A stretch of DNA of 64,000 nt, from positions 1 to 64,000 of the forward strand of contig NZ_FCOA02000011.1 in the NCBI RefSeq assembly GCF_001544875.2. The letters are read 5' to 3'. Within the stretch, counting starts at the first letter, position 1, and every line of letters starts with the position of its first letter. The position numbers and the translations under genes were made by a program. Origin of the DNA: Caballeronia hypogeia (GTDB taxonomy: Bacteria; Pseudomonadota; Gammaproteobacteria; Burkholderiales; Burkholderiaceae). Below are positions 46,639 through 55,597 of the stretch, piece after piece. The notes below the pieces were generated by a model, which did not search any database, was not told the DNA's origin, and saw only the letters and a list, made by a program, of their open reading frames with translations.

Positions 46639-47727
46639 ATGAACCCCGCAGAGCCCCTTCCGCCGCTTTCCGTCGACGGTCAGTCGAAGTCACGCATCCG
46701 CTTCGGCATCATCCTGTTGCCGAACTTCACGCTAACCGCGTTCGCCGGTTTCGTCGATCTGTTGCGCCTGTCCGCCGACGAAGGCGATTTCAGCCGCCCC
46801 GTGCGCTGCTCGTGGAGCGTGATCGGTGAAACGCTCGCGCCGGTGCGCGCGAGTTGCGGCATCCAGATCACGCCGTGGGAAACCTACGATCGGGCCGAGC
46901 CGTTCGATTACGTCGTCGTGGTCGGCGGCCTGCTGCATTCGGGCCCCGCCACGAGCGATGCGACGCTGCAGTTCATCCGCCGCGCCGCGGCATCGAACGC
47001 GACGCTCGTCGGCATGTGCACGGGCGTGTTCTCGCTGATGCGCGCGGGCGTGCTCGAAGGGCATCGCATCTGCGTGAGCTGGTTCCACTACTGGGATTTC
47101 GTCGAACGTTTTCCTCATGCGGACGAACAGGCGCTCGTTGCGGACCGGCTCTTTGTCATCGACAGAAGGCGCATCACGTGCTCGGGCGGGCGCGCTTCTA
47201 TCGACGTGGCCGCCGCGATCCTGCTGCGTCACTTCGAAACGGCGACGGTGCAAAAGGCGCTGCGCATCCTGCTCGTCGACGACATGCAGAAAGGCAATGC
47301 GCCGCAGCCGCATCCGCCGGGCCTCGCGCCCGCCACGCATCCGAAGGTGAAACGTGCGATCCTGCTGATGGAGCAGCATGTCGGACGCTCGCTCACGCTG
47401 GACGAGCTCGCGCACAAGCTCGATCTGTCGACGCGGCAACTGGAGCGGCTCTTCAAGGCGGAAACCGGCAAGGCGCCGCAGGCTTACGCGAAGCAGGTGC
47501 GGCTGCGCACGGCCGCGTGGCTGCTTACGAGTTCGGACAAGACCGTGGCCGATATCGCATCGAGCTGCGGTTTCTCTGATGCATCGCATCTCGGCCGCGA
47601 ATTCCGCAAGCAGTTCGGTGTGCCGCCCATGGCGTATCGCGAACAGGGCGGCGCGCAGGACGCGACGGATGCGAATCAGGCAATGGACTACGACGAAGTT
47701 TTTCCGGGCCGCGCCCAGGCAATCTAG
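46639..47727 (+). CDS. GATase1-like AraC-family regulator next to a class II aldolase
   Basis: 362 residues. Sensor half FGIILLPNFTLTAFAGFVDL, VVVVGGLLHSGP, VGMCTGVFSLMRAGVLEG, CSGGRASIDVAA; DNA-binding half LTLDELAHKLDLSTRQLERL and TVADIASSCGFSDASHLGRE. It belongs to the same superfamily as GbdR but is more distant than the 49608 protein. It is followed after 52 bases by a class II aldolase gene on the same strand, which it may control. An inverted repeat TGTTAT/ATAACA (46598-46618) sits just upstream and could be its own operator. Confidence 0.87.
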   Translation: MNPAEPLPPLSVDGQSKSRIRFGIILLPNFTLTAFAGFVDLLRLSADEGDFSRPVRCSWSVIGETLAPVRASCGIQITPWETYDRAEPFDYVVVVGGLLHSGPATSDATLQFIRRAAASNATLVGMCTGVFSLMRAGVLEGHRICVSWFHYWDFVERFPHADEQALVADRLFVIDRRRITCSGGRASIDVAAAILLRHFETATVQKALRILLVDDMQKGNAPQPHPPGLAPATHPKVKRAILLMEQHVGRSLTLDELAHKLDLSTRQLERLFKAETGKAPQAYAKQVRLRTAAWLLTSSDKTVADIASSCGFSDASHLGREFRKQFGVPPMAYREQGGAQDATDANQAMDYDEVFPGRAQAI

Positions 47728-47779
47728 AAGGTCTTTCGCAGTACGTTTTCCGCGGCTCATCAAACCAAGGAGGAACGGC

Positions 47780-48544
47780 ATGGAGACTCACGGATACTCG
47801 CAGGAAGAATGGAAGGTGCGTTGCGATCTCGCGGCGCTGTATCGTGTGATTGGGCATTTCCGCTGGACCGACATGATCTTCACGCACATCAGCGCGCGCG
47901 TGCCGGGAGCGGATCATCACTTTCTGATCAATCGCTATGGCGTGCTGTTCGACGAGATGCGCGCGTCGGATCTGGTGCGCATCGATCAGGAGGGACGTCC
48001 GGTCGAAGCGGGCGCGGGCAACGATCCCGAGCGCTATCGCGTGAACCCGGCCGGCTTCACGATTCACTCGGCGATTCACATGGCGCGGCCCGATGTGTTT
48101 TGCGTCGTGCATACGCATACGGCGGCGGGCGCGGCGGTGTCGGCGCAGAAACAAGGTCTATTGCCGATCAGTCAGCATGCGTTGAAGTACTACGGCCATA
48201 TTGCCTATCACGACTACGAAGGCATTGCGCTCGATCTCGCGGAGCGCGACCGGCTCGTGAACGATCTCGGTCTGCACAACGCGATGATTTTGAAGAATCA
48301 CGGATTGCTCACGTGCGGAAAGTCGATTCCAGAGGCGTTTCAGGAAATGTATTTTCTGGAGCGGGCGTGCGAGATCCAGATTCGCGCGCTGGCGGGCAAT
48401 GCGGAATTGAATCTGCCGTCGCAGAAGGTGTGCGAGGTGACGGCGGCGCAATATCGGCGCGATGAGTCCGAGGGGATCATGGCGCTGCAGTGGGAGGCGG
48501 CGTTGCGGATGATCGAAGGCGCGAAGGTCGACTATCGGACCTGA
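47780..48544 (+). CDS. Class II aldolase/adducin family protein
   Basis: 254 residues. Zinc-aldolase features: FTHISARVPG near the N-terminus, the VVHTHTAAGAAVS histidine pair, and the third histidine in LKNHGLLTCGKSIPEAF. Ribosome site AAGGAGG is 5-6 bases before the ATG. The substrate is not predictable; relatives act on short sugar phosphates or hydroxy-keto acids. The gene lies downstream of an AraC regulator and is convergent with choX. Confidence 0.9.
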   Translation: METHGYSQEEWKVRCDLAALYRVIGHFRWTDMIFTHISARVPGADHHFLINRYGVLFDEMRASDLVRIDQEGRPVEAGAGNDPERYRVNPAGFTIHSAIHMARPDVFCVVHTHTAAGAAVSAQKQGLLPISQHALKYYGHIAYHDYEGIALDLAERDRLVNDLGLHNAMILKNHGLLTCGKSIPEAFQEMYFLERACEIQIRALAGNAELNLPSQKVCEVTAAQYRRDESEGIMALQWEAALRMIEGAKVDYRT

Positions 48545-48571
48545 CGCGCCCTCGCACGCGCATCACTGCAC

Positions 48572-49516
48572 TCAGTTGCCGGCGACGTACGCCTTCACCG
48601 CCGGCAACCCATCCTTCCCGTCGAACGTCTTCACGCCCGCGAGCCACTTGTCGAGCACGGCCGGATTCTGCTTCAGCCATTCCTTCGCCGCCTTGTTCGC
48701 ATCGGTCTTGTTCATGATCGGCAGCATCACGTGATTCTCGATGTCCGTCGTGAATTGCAGATTCGACACCAGCTTCGCGACATTCGGGCAACGCGTGTCG
48801 TAATCGGTCGGCGTGACCGTCAGCACTTTCGCCTCGCCGTAGTTCGGACCGAACACGTCGTCGCCGCCGGCGAGATAGTCGATCTTCATCTGCACGTTCA
48901 TCGGATGCGGTTCCCAGCCGAGGAACACGATCGGCTTCTTCTCGCGAATCGCGCGATTCACCTCCACCAGCATGCCGGCCTCGCTCGACTCGACCAGCTT
49001 GAACTTGCCGAGCCCGTACATGTTGTTGTCGATCATCTTCTTGATGAGCGCGTTGCCGTCGTTGCCCGGCTCGATGCCGTAGATCTTGCCGTCGAGCTTG
49101 TCGTAGTTGTTCGCGATGTCGTTGAAGTTCTTGATGCCCGCCTGATACGCATAGTCCGGCACCGCCAGCGTGTATTTCGCGCCGACCAGATTCGGCGTCG
49201 GCAGGATCTTCACCTGATTCGCCTTCTTGAACGAATCGATCATCGGGTCCATGGTCGGCGACCAGTAGCCGAGGAATACATCGATCTGCTTGCTCTTCAC
49301 GCCCGCGAACGTGATCGGCACCGAAGCGATCGTCTTCGTCGGGTTGTAGCCCAGGCCTTGCAGAACCGTCGATGCAAGGCCCGTGGTTGCGGCGATATCG
49401 GTCCAGCCGACATCGGCGAAACGCACGTTCCTGCACGCGGCCGGTTCAGCCGCGCTGGCGGCGCACACACCCGACAGCATCGCCGCAGCCAGCGGCGCGA
49501 TCCACAAGCGTTTCAT
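48572..49516 (-). CDS. choX: Choline-binding periplasmic protein of the ChoVW transporter
   Basis: 314 residues, close paralogue of the caiX product. Signal peptide MKRLWIAPLAAAMLSG ending SAAEP, then FADVGWTDIAATTG, VFLGYWSPTMDP, IYGIEPGNDG, ESSEAGMLVEVN and FLGWEPHPMN. It is the last gene of the choV-choW-regulator-choX unit on the minus strand, so it is the best candidate for the cognate choline binder of this transporter. Confidence 0.87.
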   Translation of the reverse strand: MKRLWIAPLAAAMLSGVCAASAAEPAACRNVRFADVGWTDIAATTGLASTVLQGLGYNPTKTIASVPITFAGVKSKQIDVFLGYWSPTMDPMIDSFKKANQVKILPTPNLVGAKYTLAVPDYAYQAGIKNFNDIANNYDKLDGKIYGIEPGNDGNALIKKMIDNNMYGLGKFKLVESSEAGMLVEVNRAIREKKPIVFLGWEPHPMNVQMKIDYLAGGDDVFGPNYGEAKVLTVTPTDYDTRCPNVAKLVSNLQFTTDIENHVMLPIMNKTDANKAAKEWLKQNPAVLDKWLAGVKTFDGKDGLPAVKAYVAGN

Positions 49517-49607
49517 CTCTTCTCTCCCAGGTCTTTTGAAGGCGCAACACGGCCCGCGCGCGGCGTTGCGAACGCCGGCGCGGATCATTGAAATCAGGAA
49601 AAAAACG

Positions 49608-50600
49608 TCAGGCCGATAATCGACGCTCGACGCTCGGCGCATGGCCGAACTGCGCACGATACGCCTTGCTGAAGTGACAAGGCGAATGAAAACCGCAGAT
49701 GCTGGTCACGCGCGCGATCGATGCGTCGGTGTTGCGCAAAAGTTCGCGCGCGCGCCGCAGCCGCAAGGTCAGGTAGTAATGCGTCGGCGACACGTTGAGG
49801 AACATCTTGAACATTCGCTGCAAGTGCCGCTGCGACAGATGCACGAGCCGTGCGAGCTCTTCGAGCGAGAGCGGCTCCTCGATATTCGCTTCCATCAGCC
49901 GCACCACTTCGACCAGCTCGGCGCGCGAAAAGCCGACGCGCGCATCGACCGGAATATGCTGGTAATCCGTCGATCCGCGAATCCGTTCGACGATGAACTG
50001 CTCCGACACCTGGGTCGCGTGCGCCTGCCCGAGCCGCATGCCGACGAGATTGAGCATCAGGTCCAGCGGCGCGGTGCCTCCGGTGCAGGTCATTCGGTCG
50101 CGATCGATCACGAAGAGTTCGTCCGCGAAACGCACATGCGGGAAGCGCTTGTTGACCGGCGACATGTCTTCCCAGTGCAGCGTGCAGCGATATCCGTCCA
50201 GCAGCTTCGCCGCGAGCAGCGCGTACGGCCCGGTGCAGATGCCGCCCAGCGGAATGCCCGCTTCATGCGCGCGCTGTAAAAGCCCGATGACCTTGTCGTC
50301 GACATACTCTGCGACATGCCAGCCCGCGCACACGATCAGCACGTCGGGCATGCCCGCTTCATCGAGCGTGACCGTCGGCTTCACGGTGATGCCGTTGCTC
50401 GCCCGCGCCGGTTCGCCGTCGGGCGTGATGATCGACCACGTGTAGTGCTGCGCACGGCCGACGTAATTGGCCATGCGCAGCACCTCGACCGCGCTCGTGA
50501 ACGCGATCATCGAGAAGTTCGGCAGCGTGAGAAAGCCGAAGTGCGCGAGATTGGACAACGGTGAATCGGTTACCGCTGGGACGATCGCGTCGCGCTTCAT
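49608..50600 (-). CDS. GATase1-like AraC-family regulator inside the choline transport operon
   Basis: 330 residues and the closest paralogue of GbdR in the window (FGFLTLPNFSMIAFTSAVEV, GGICTGPYALLAAKLLDG, CTGGTAPLDLMLNLV; HTH LSLEELARLVHLSQRHLQRM and ASIARVTSICGFHSPCHFSK). It lies between choW (15-base gap) and choX (91-base gap) on the same strand, an unusual location for a regulator. Could be CdhR, a second GbdR or a choline-specific activator. Confidence 0.88.
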   Translation of the reverse strand: MKRDAIVPAVTDSPLSNLAHFGFLTLPNFSMIAFTSAVEVLRMANYVGRAQHYTWSIITPDGEPARASNGITVKPTVTLDEAGMPDVLIVCAGWHVAEYVDDKVIGLLQRAHEAGIPLGGICTGPYALLAAKLLDGYRCTLHWEDMSPVNKRFPHVRFADELFVIDRDRMTCTGGTAPLDLMLNLVGMRLGQAHATQVSEQFIVERIRGSTDYQHIPVDARVGFSRAELVEVVRLMEANIEEPLSLEELARLVHLSQRHLQRMFKMFLNVSPTHYYLTLRLRRARELLRNTDASIARVTSICGFHSPCHFSKAYRAQFGHAPSVERRLSA

Positions 50601-50615
50601 AGCTCGTGTGCCTTG

Positions 50616-51518
50616 TTAGCCTTGTTGCGTCGCCGGCGTGCGGCGCACCTTCATCACGCTCTTCAGTCCGGCGAACAGCGGAGCGCGCGCCATGCCGGGC
50701 GAACGTCCGAAGCTCTCGGTGATGCGGTCGAGAATGATCGCCAGCAACACCACCGACAAGCCGCTCTCGAAGCCGAGCCCGATATCCAGACGCTGAATCG
50801 AAGCCAGCACGTCGTTGCCGAGACCGCCCGCGCCGACCATCGACGCGATGATCACCATCGACAAGGCCATCATGATCGTCTGGTTCACGCCGGTCATGAT
50901 CGAAGGCAGCGCGTTCGGAATCTGCACCTTGTAGAGCAGCTGGAACGGCGTGCAGCCGAACGCCTGACCCGCTTCCACGATCTCGCGATTCACCTGCTTG
51001 ATACCGAGCGCGGTGAGACGCACGGCGGGCGGCATCGCGAAGATGACGGTGGCCAGAATGCCAGGCACGCGACCCAGGCCGAACAGCATCGCGGCCGGAA
51101 TCAGGTAGACGAAGGCGGGCATCGTCTGCATCAGGTCGAGCACGGGGCGCACGCCCATTTCGATGTACTTGCTCTTCGAGGTCCAGATGCCGAGCGGAAT
51201 GCCGAGCAGCAGGCTGATGAACGTGGACGACAACGTGAGGCCCAGCGTGATGACCATCTGATCCCAGAAGTTCGTCGCGTAGATCAGCAACAGCGAGGCG
51301 AGGACGAACACCGCGAAGCGCCAGCCGACGCGCCACAGTCCGATGCCGACGAAGATCGCCATGAGCGCCCACATCGGAATGGCCTGCAGGCTATGCTCGA
51401 CCGCCGCGGCGAAGGTTTCGATGACCTTGCCGATGGAATCGAAGGTCTTCGCGTCGTGATCGAGGAGATAGTGGACGCCGTGGTCCACCCAACTGCCAAG
51501 CGGAATGATTTCAGACAT
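50616..51518 (-). CDS. choW: Choline/betaine ABC transporter permease
   Basis: 300 residues with six or seven membrane helices and the binding-protein-dependent permease signature around EAGQAFGCTPFQLLYKVQIP (EAA loop). N-terminal IIPLGSWVDHGVHYLLD and ALTLSSTFISLLLGIPLG are typical of the ProW/ChoW family. Its start overlaps choV by eight bases. It is the only permease of this type in the window although four matching binding proteins are present. Confidence 0.94.
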   Translation of the reverse strand: MSEIIPLGSWVDHGVHYLLDHDAKTFDSIGKVIETFAAAVEHSLQAIPMWALMAIFVGIGLWRVGWRFAVFVLASLLLIYATNFWDQMVITLGLTLSSTFISLLLGIPLGIWTSKSKYIEMGVRPVLDLMQTMPAFVYLIPAAMLFGLGRVPGILATVIFAMPPAVRLTALGIKQVNREIVEAGQAFGCTPFQLLYKVQIPNALPSIMTGVNQTIMMALSMVIIASMVGAGGLGNDVLASIQRLDIGLGFESGLSVVLLAIILDRITESFGRSPGMARAPLFAGLKSVMKVRRTPATQQG

Positions 51519-52689
51519 GGGAACCTCGATGGTGCGTAAGGACCTTCAGGACATTGGTCTTGTTGATCGAACCGCAGTACGAACCGTCCGCCTCGACGAC
51601 GGGCAGCGGCGCGGGACTCGCGACCACACGGTTCACGACATCATCCAGCGTCATGTGGCGCTCGATGCATTCGATGGGTTTGATCTGCGGCGTCGCGTTG
51701 CCGCTCGCATCGCGCCCGACGAAGCCGCGAATGCGCCGTTGCGCGTCGAGCACGAAGGCGTAGTCCGCGCTGCCGTTGAGCGTCGCGGCGACGCTCGATG
51801 CATCGATCTGCGGCGAGTGCTTGATGAGCGGCACGTCGTCGGTCTGCATCAGGTCGCCGGCCGTCAGGTAGCGGCTCGTGTCGATGCCTTCGAAGAAGGC
51901 CTCCACGTAATCGTCCGCCGGATTCGTGATGATTTCCTGCGGCGTGCCGATCTGCACCACGCGGCCGCCTTCCATGATCGCAATACGCGTGCCGATGCGC
52001 ATCGCCTCTTCAAGATCGTGCGAGACGAACAGGATCGTGCGGCGCTGCTCGCGTTGCAGATCGAGCAGCACGTTCTGCATTTCCTTGCGCTTCAGCGGGT
52101 CGAGTGCGGAAAACGCCTCGTCCATGATCATTAGCGAAGGATTCACCGCGAGCGCACGCGCGAGACCCACGCGCTGCTGCATGCCGCCCGACAGCTGCGC
52201 TGGCAGCTTCTGTGCGAATGGTGCGAGGCCGACTTGCTCGAGCACGGTCATCGCCCGCGCTTCGCGCTCCTTCTTGCCGACGCCCGCGACCTCGAGGCCG
52301 AATGCGGCGTTGGAAAGAACGGTGCGCTGCGGCATCAGCGCGAAGGACTGGAACACCATGCTCATGTCCTTGCGGCGCAGCGCCGTAAGTTCCGAGCGGG
52401 CCACGGCGGCCACATCGCGGCCGTCGATCAGCACCTTGCCGGCGGTCGGTTCGACCAGCCGGTTGATCAGCCGGATCAGCGTGGATTTGCCCGAGCCTGA
52501 AAGGCCCATGAGCACGAAGATCTCGCCTTCCTTGACGTCGAAGGAGACGTTGTGGACGCCGACGATCTGTCCGGTGCGCTTGAAGACTTCTTCCTTCGTT
52601 GCGCCGCCGGCCAGCATGTCTAACGCCTGTTTGGGGCTGTTGCCAAACACCTTGCACAGCCCTTCGACTACTACCTTGGGGGAATTCAT
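51511..52689 (-). CDS. choV: Choline/betaine ABC transporter ATPase
   Basis: 392 residues. Walker A GLSGSGKST at residues 62-70, signature LSGGMQQRVGLARA, Walker B LMIMDEAFSALD, H-loop VSHDLEEAM, and a C-terminal pair of CBS domains ending in KTNVLKVLTHH. Such CBS domains gate osmoregulated betaine transporters, while this length is that of ChoV/CbcV. ATG 52689 has a CAGGAG ribosome site; longer open frame upstream is rejected. A 21-bp-spaced repeat lies 82-109 bases upstream. Confidence 0.95.
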   Translation of the reverse strand: MNSPKVVVEGLCKVFGNSPKQALDMLAGGATKEEVFKRTGQIVGVHNVSFDVKEGEIFVLMGLSGSGKSTLIRLINRLVEPTAGKVLIDGRDVAAVARSELTALRRKDMSMVFQSFALMPQRTVLSNAAFGLEVAGVGKKEREARAMTVLEQVGLAPFAQKLPAQLSGGMQQRVGLARALAVNPSLMIMDEAFSALDPLKRKEMQNVLLDLQREQRRTILFVSHDLEEAMRIGTRIAIMEGGRVVQIGTPQEIITNPADDYVEAFFEGIDTSRYLTAGDLMQTDDVPLIKHSPQIDASSVAATLNGSADYAFVLDAQRRIRGFVGRDASGNATPQIKPIECIERHMTLDDVVNRVVASPAPLPVVEADGSYCGSINKTNVLKVLTHHRGSHV

Positions 52690-53146
52690 CGAATATCTCC
52701 TGGCGAGTGCGGACGCGTGTCCGCGCTGTTCATACATAGTTGCCAGAAAAAAGTCGCGTCTGCCGACTATTTGCGACAAACACATGTGGAAATACGACAC
52801 TGGAATAAGGGCCGATGCGACGACGGTGAATCGAAGCCTTGCTGGACAAGGGTTTGCGGCGGGCGCGGCGAAGAAACGGGAGTTTTTTGGGATGTCGCGT
52901 AAGGACAAGTCCCGATGCCTTTTGCGATGCAGGCATCTTGCGAAGCGACCGTCAGCCGGGCGAAAGGTGGTGTTTTGATCGCGCGCGAGCGGCGCCAAGG
53001 AAGGGATGCGTCTCGAAACGACGCTGGACCAACAAGAAATCTGCTAGAAAAACTACATGCTGAGGAAGAACTAGCGGGCGGGTCGTACGGCGCTTGCCGT
53101 CGTGTGTTGCTCGTATTGTGTTTCCCGCGCCGCCTTCAGCCGCGCA
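52690..53146. other. Intergenic region upstream of choV
   Basis: 457 bases. It holds the choV operator at 52771-52798 and its promoter. The remainder toward the 53147 gene shows no convincing gene or terminator. Confidence 0.4.
52771..52798 (-). promoter_or_regulatory. Direct-repeat operator upstream of choV
   Basis: TTGCGAC at 52771-52777 and ATACGAC at 52792-52798, 21 bp start to start. Same half-site and spacing as before caiX and the porin gene. On the choV coding strand it reads GTCGTAT, N14, GTCGCAA. Confidence 0.6.
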
Positions 53147-53299
53147 TTACAGACGGAAGCCGAATGCCGTGCCGCGCGACTTGCGTTGACGCTCCGATTC
53201 ACGGAAACGCGCTTGATACGAGTAATCCTTGTCCATCGGCAGGTGCGGCGATTCGAACAGCGAAGCAAACTTTTGCAGCAGGGCGAAGAGGTAGCTCAT
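53147..53299 (-). CDS. 50-residue protein of unknown function
   Basis: Short open frame reading MSYLFALLQKFASLFESP at the start, then HLPMDKDYSYQARFRESE and a basic tail RQRKSRG, ending GFGFRL-like (FGFRL). An amphipathic N-terminal helix is followed by a charged C-terminus. A CCGGAG ribosome site lies 7 bases before the ATG and an AT-rich promoter-like region with two identical palindromes lies upstream, so I consider it a real gene. No family is recognised with confidence; small Burkholderia proteins of this size are common. Confidence 0.6.
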   Translation of the reverse strand: MSYLFALLQKFASLFESPHLPMDKDYSYQARFRESERQRKSRGTAFGFRL

Positions 53300-53321
53300 G
53301 ATTGACTCCGGTTAGTTACAG

Positions 53322-53358
53322 AGGGTTTTCCCTTAGAGAGAATTATAGGGTTTGCCCT
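53322..53358 (-). promoter_or_regulatory. Twin AGGG-TTTN-CCCT palindromes upstream of the 50-residue gene
   Basis: AGGGTTTTCCCT at 53322-53333 and AGGGTTTGCCCT at 53347-53358, start to start 25 bp. Each is an AGGG/CCCT dyad around a 4-base centre. They lie 23-60 bases before the start codon, in the promoter region, and look like tandem operator sites of an unidentified regulator. Confidence 0.5.
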
Positions 53359-53553
53359 GATCGATTTCTAGTGCAATGCAACATTTCATGGATAAAAATT
53401 TGGTAGTTTTTCTACAAAGTTACCGATCGAAATGCGCGAAATAAACGGGGACGGGGCGCAGGAGGCCGCGCGGCGGGCGCTCGGCGCCGAGACGAGCGAA
53501 AACCGCGACACGCCGCCGCAGCGCGGGGTGTCGCGGGAATCCGACGCATGGGA

Positions 53554-54663
53554 TCAGTGCGCCGAAGAACCGGCGCGATGGTGCGGCTGACGCGTGTGCT
53601 TTTTCGGCGCGGAATCGGCGTTGGTGACCCGTGCGGCTCCGGCGGCGCTGACGGGCTGGACCGGCGAGGCGTCATCGGCTTCGCGCGGCCTGTCGGGAGA
53701 CTGGCGCATGCTCACGGTCGCCGAATCGGTATCGAAGAGCGAGGCGAGGGTCGCCTGCTGGCTGAGCATCAGTTGCTCCATGCGGTCCTGCTGCAGCTTG
53801 CCGTCGCGGCTCATGTGCATCAGCACGACGGTTTGCGCGATTCCCGTCGCCACCGTGCCGAGCATCACGCAGACGATGATCGTCAGCATCGTTTTCAGGC
53901 GGCGCGCGTGGGCGGCGGTCGACGTGCGCTGTTCGGCGATCACGGCGTAGAGCGCGTCGATGGTGTCCGCGAACGCCGTGGCGCGGGCGCGGTCGAGTTC
54001 GGGCGCCGCGTTTCGGCTGGCCCGCTGGGAGACACTTGGGCCGCTTGTGTCTTCCATGCCATCGCGGTCGTGTTCGACTCGCGCGGAAGCGACGCCAAAC
54101 GAAGCACGCGCGGGACTTTCCGGCGCCGCGGAGGTGCTGATGCTCGCCAGGCGTGCCGTGGCCGCAGGCATCGCCGCGATGGCTTTTTCCCTCAGCACAG
54201 GCTCTGCGGGTGGCGCGTCGGGGGTTTCGAGGAATTCATCCTGAAAAAGGCCCTGCATTGGCGCCACGGGCGTCAGCGCCGCCGTGCTTCCGCGCGCAGG
54301 CCGCTTCGACGCAGCCAATTCCGGCGTAGCTGTACCGCAAGTGGATTGCACCGCTGCCAGAAACACATCGGGCAGCTCGAATCCCTCGAACGTACCTTGG
54401 CGGATATCCGTGTTGAGCGCCTGCTGATGCGCGCGTTCGGCATCTTCAGCGAACAAGTCGAGCGTTTCGCCGCCGCGCGCGCCTTCGCTCAGTTGCGCGA
54501 GGCGCTCCGCGGAGCGCGCCGCGCGCGCCAGTTTCTTTTCGGTGTCGGCGTTGTCCTGCAGGAGTGGCGGGTCGTCTGGGGCCGTTGCGCGTCGACGGCG
54601 GGATCGTGCCGCGGGCTCGTCCTGGAGCGTTTCGGATTCTCTATTTACAGCGGCATCTGGCAT
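53554..54663 (-). CDS. Single-pass membrane protein with long disordered cytoplasmic part, unknown
   Basis: 369 residues. The first 255 are low-complexity, Ala/Arg/Glu-rich and charged (for example RSRRRRATAPDD). One membrane segment at about 258-282 (TMLTIIVCVMLGTVATGIAQ) is followed by an 87-residue tail with DRMEQLMLSQQ and a His/Arg-rich end. No catalytic motif. I do not recognise the family; a scaffolding or cell-envelope regulator role would be a guess. Start 54663 avoids an upstream part with no hydrophobic or family features. Confidence 0.6.
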   Translation of the reverse strand: MPDAAVNRESETLQDEPAARSRRRRATAPDDPPLLQDNADTEKKLARAARSAERLAQLSEGARGGETLDLFAEDAERAHQQALNTDIRQGTFEGFELPDVFLAAVQSTCGTATPELAASKRPARGSTAALTPVAPMQGLFQDEFLETPDAPPAEPVLREKAIAAMPAATARLASISTSAAPESPARASFGVASARVEHDRDGMEDTSGPSVSQRASRNAAPELDRARATAFADTIDALYAVIAEQRTSTAAHARRLKTMLTIIVCVMLGTVATGIAQTVVLMHMSRDGKLQQDRMEQLMLSQQATLASLFDTDSATVSMRQSPDRPREADDASPVQPVSAAGAARVTNADSAPKKHTRQPHHRAGSSAH

Positions 54664-54777
54664 AGGTTCGAAAGACGGCGGCCGGCGCGCGACGCACACC
54701 GCGTATCGGCGATTATTTTCGAGAGGGCCGCATTGTCGCATGGCCGCGCGTGCAATCCTGCACCATCACGGTCATTT

Positions 54778-55461
54778 TCAGGCCGCGTCGTCCTCGCGGA
54801 ACTCACGCACGACGTCGAGTTGCCGCAAACGTTCGCAAATCGCCTGATATTCGAGCGTCGATGCCCGCGACAGCTCGACGCGAACCTCGTCCAGATCGGG
54901 CGAGTCGTCGCTCTGCTGCACGACGAACTGCTTTACGCGCACGCTGCCGGGGCCGAGCGCCTCGTGCAGCGCGTGGAAGGAGAGCGAGCCGCGCTCGACC
55001 AGCATCGTCAGTTGCCGGCGCTGCTTCACGCTGATGAAGCGGCGCTCCAGCGGCTTGATCCCCGCGAGAATGAGCAGGATGATGGCGGTCGCCGCGATCG
55101 ACGCCGTGTAGAGCCCGCCGCCCACCGCGAGCCCGATCGCCGCGACCGACCAGAGACTCGCAGCGGTGGTGAGCCCGCGCACGATCTCGCCGCGCAGAAG
55201 AATCGACCCCGCGCCCAGAAAGCCGATGCCCGATACGACCTGTGCCGCCACCCGCGACGGATCGAGCACGACGTGATCGGCCTTCAGCGCATCCTCGAAG
55301 CCATACGCGGACACGATCATGATGAGCGCCGAGCCGACGCACACCAGCATGTGCGTGCGCAGCCCCGCTGCCCACGACAGCCGCTCGCGTTCGAAACCGA
55401 TCACGCTGCCAAGCGCCGCAGCCATGACCAGCCGCGACACGATTTCCATATTTCCCAACAT
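54778..55461 (-). CDS. MgtC/SapB-family membrane protein
   Basis: 227 residues. Four or five N-terminal membrane helices with family signatures SRLVMAAALGSVIGFERE, LRTHMLVCVGSALIMIVS, GIGFLGAGSILLRGE and GLTTAASLWSVAAIGLAVG, then a C-terminal ACT-like cytoplasmic domain. MgtC proteins modulate ATP synthase or Mg homeostasis in some bacteria; the role here is not evident from neighbours. Confidence 0.92.
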   Translation of the reverse strand: MLGNMEIVSRLVMAAALGSVIGFERERLSWAAGLRTHMLVCVGSALIMIVSAYGFEDALKADHVVLDPSRVAAQVVSGIGFLGAGSILLRGEIVRGLTTAASLWSVAAIGLAVGGGLYTASIAATAIILLILAGIKPLERRFISVKQRRQLTMLVERGSLSFHALHEALGPGSVRVKQFVVQQSDDSPDLDEVRVELSRASTLEYQAICERLRQLDVVREFREDDAA

Positions 55462-55597
55462 GTTTTGACCCTCCGCACGTCGATGGCCCGTACGCGGTCC
55501 GCCTCGAGCGGTTCGCGCCGGTCCGGTTTTGCTATCCTTTCCTGCTGTGCGCGCCGGGCGAGTCCGCGCGCCTCCCCGGAACCATCAGAGCCTTTCT

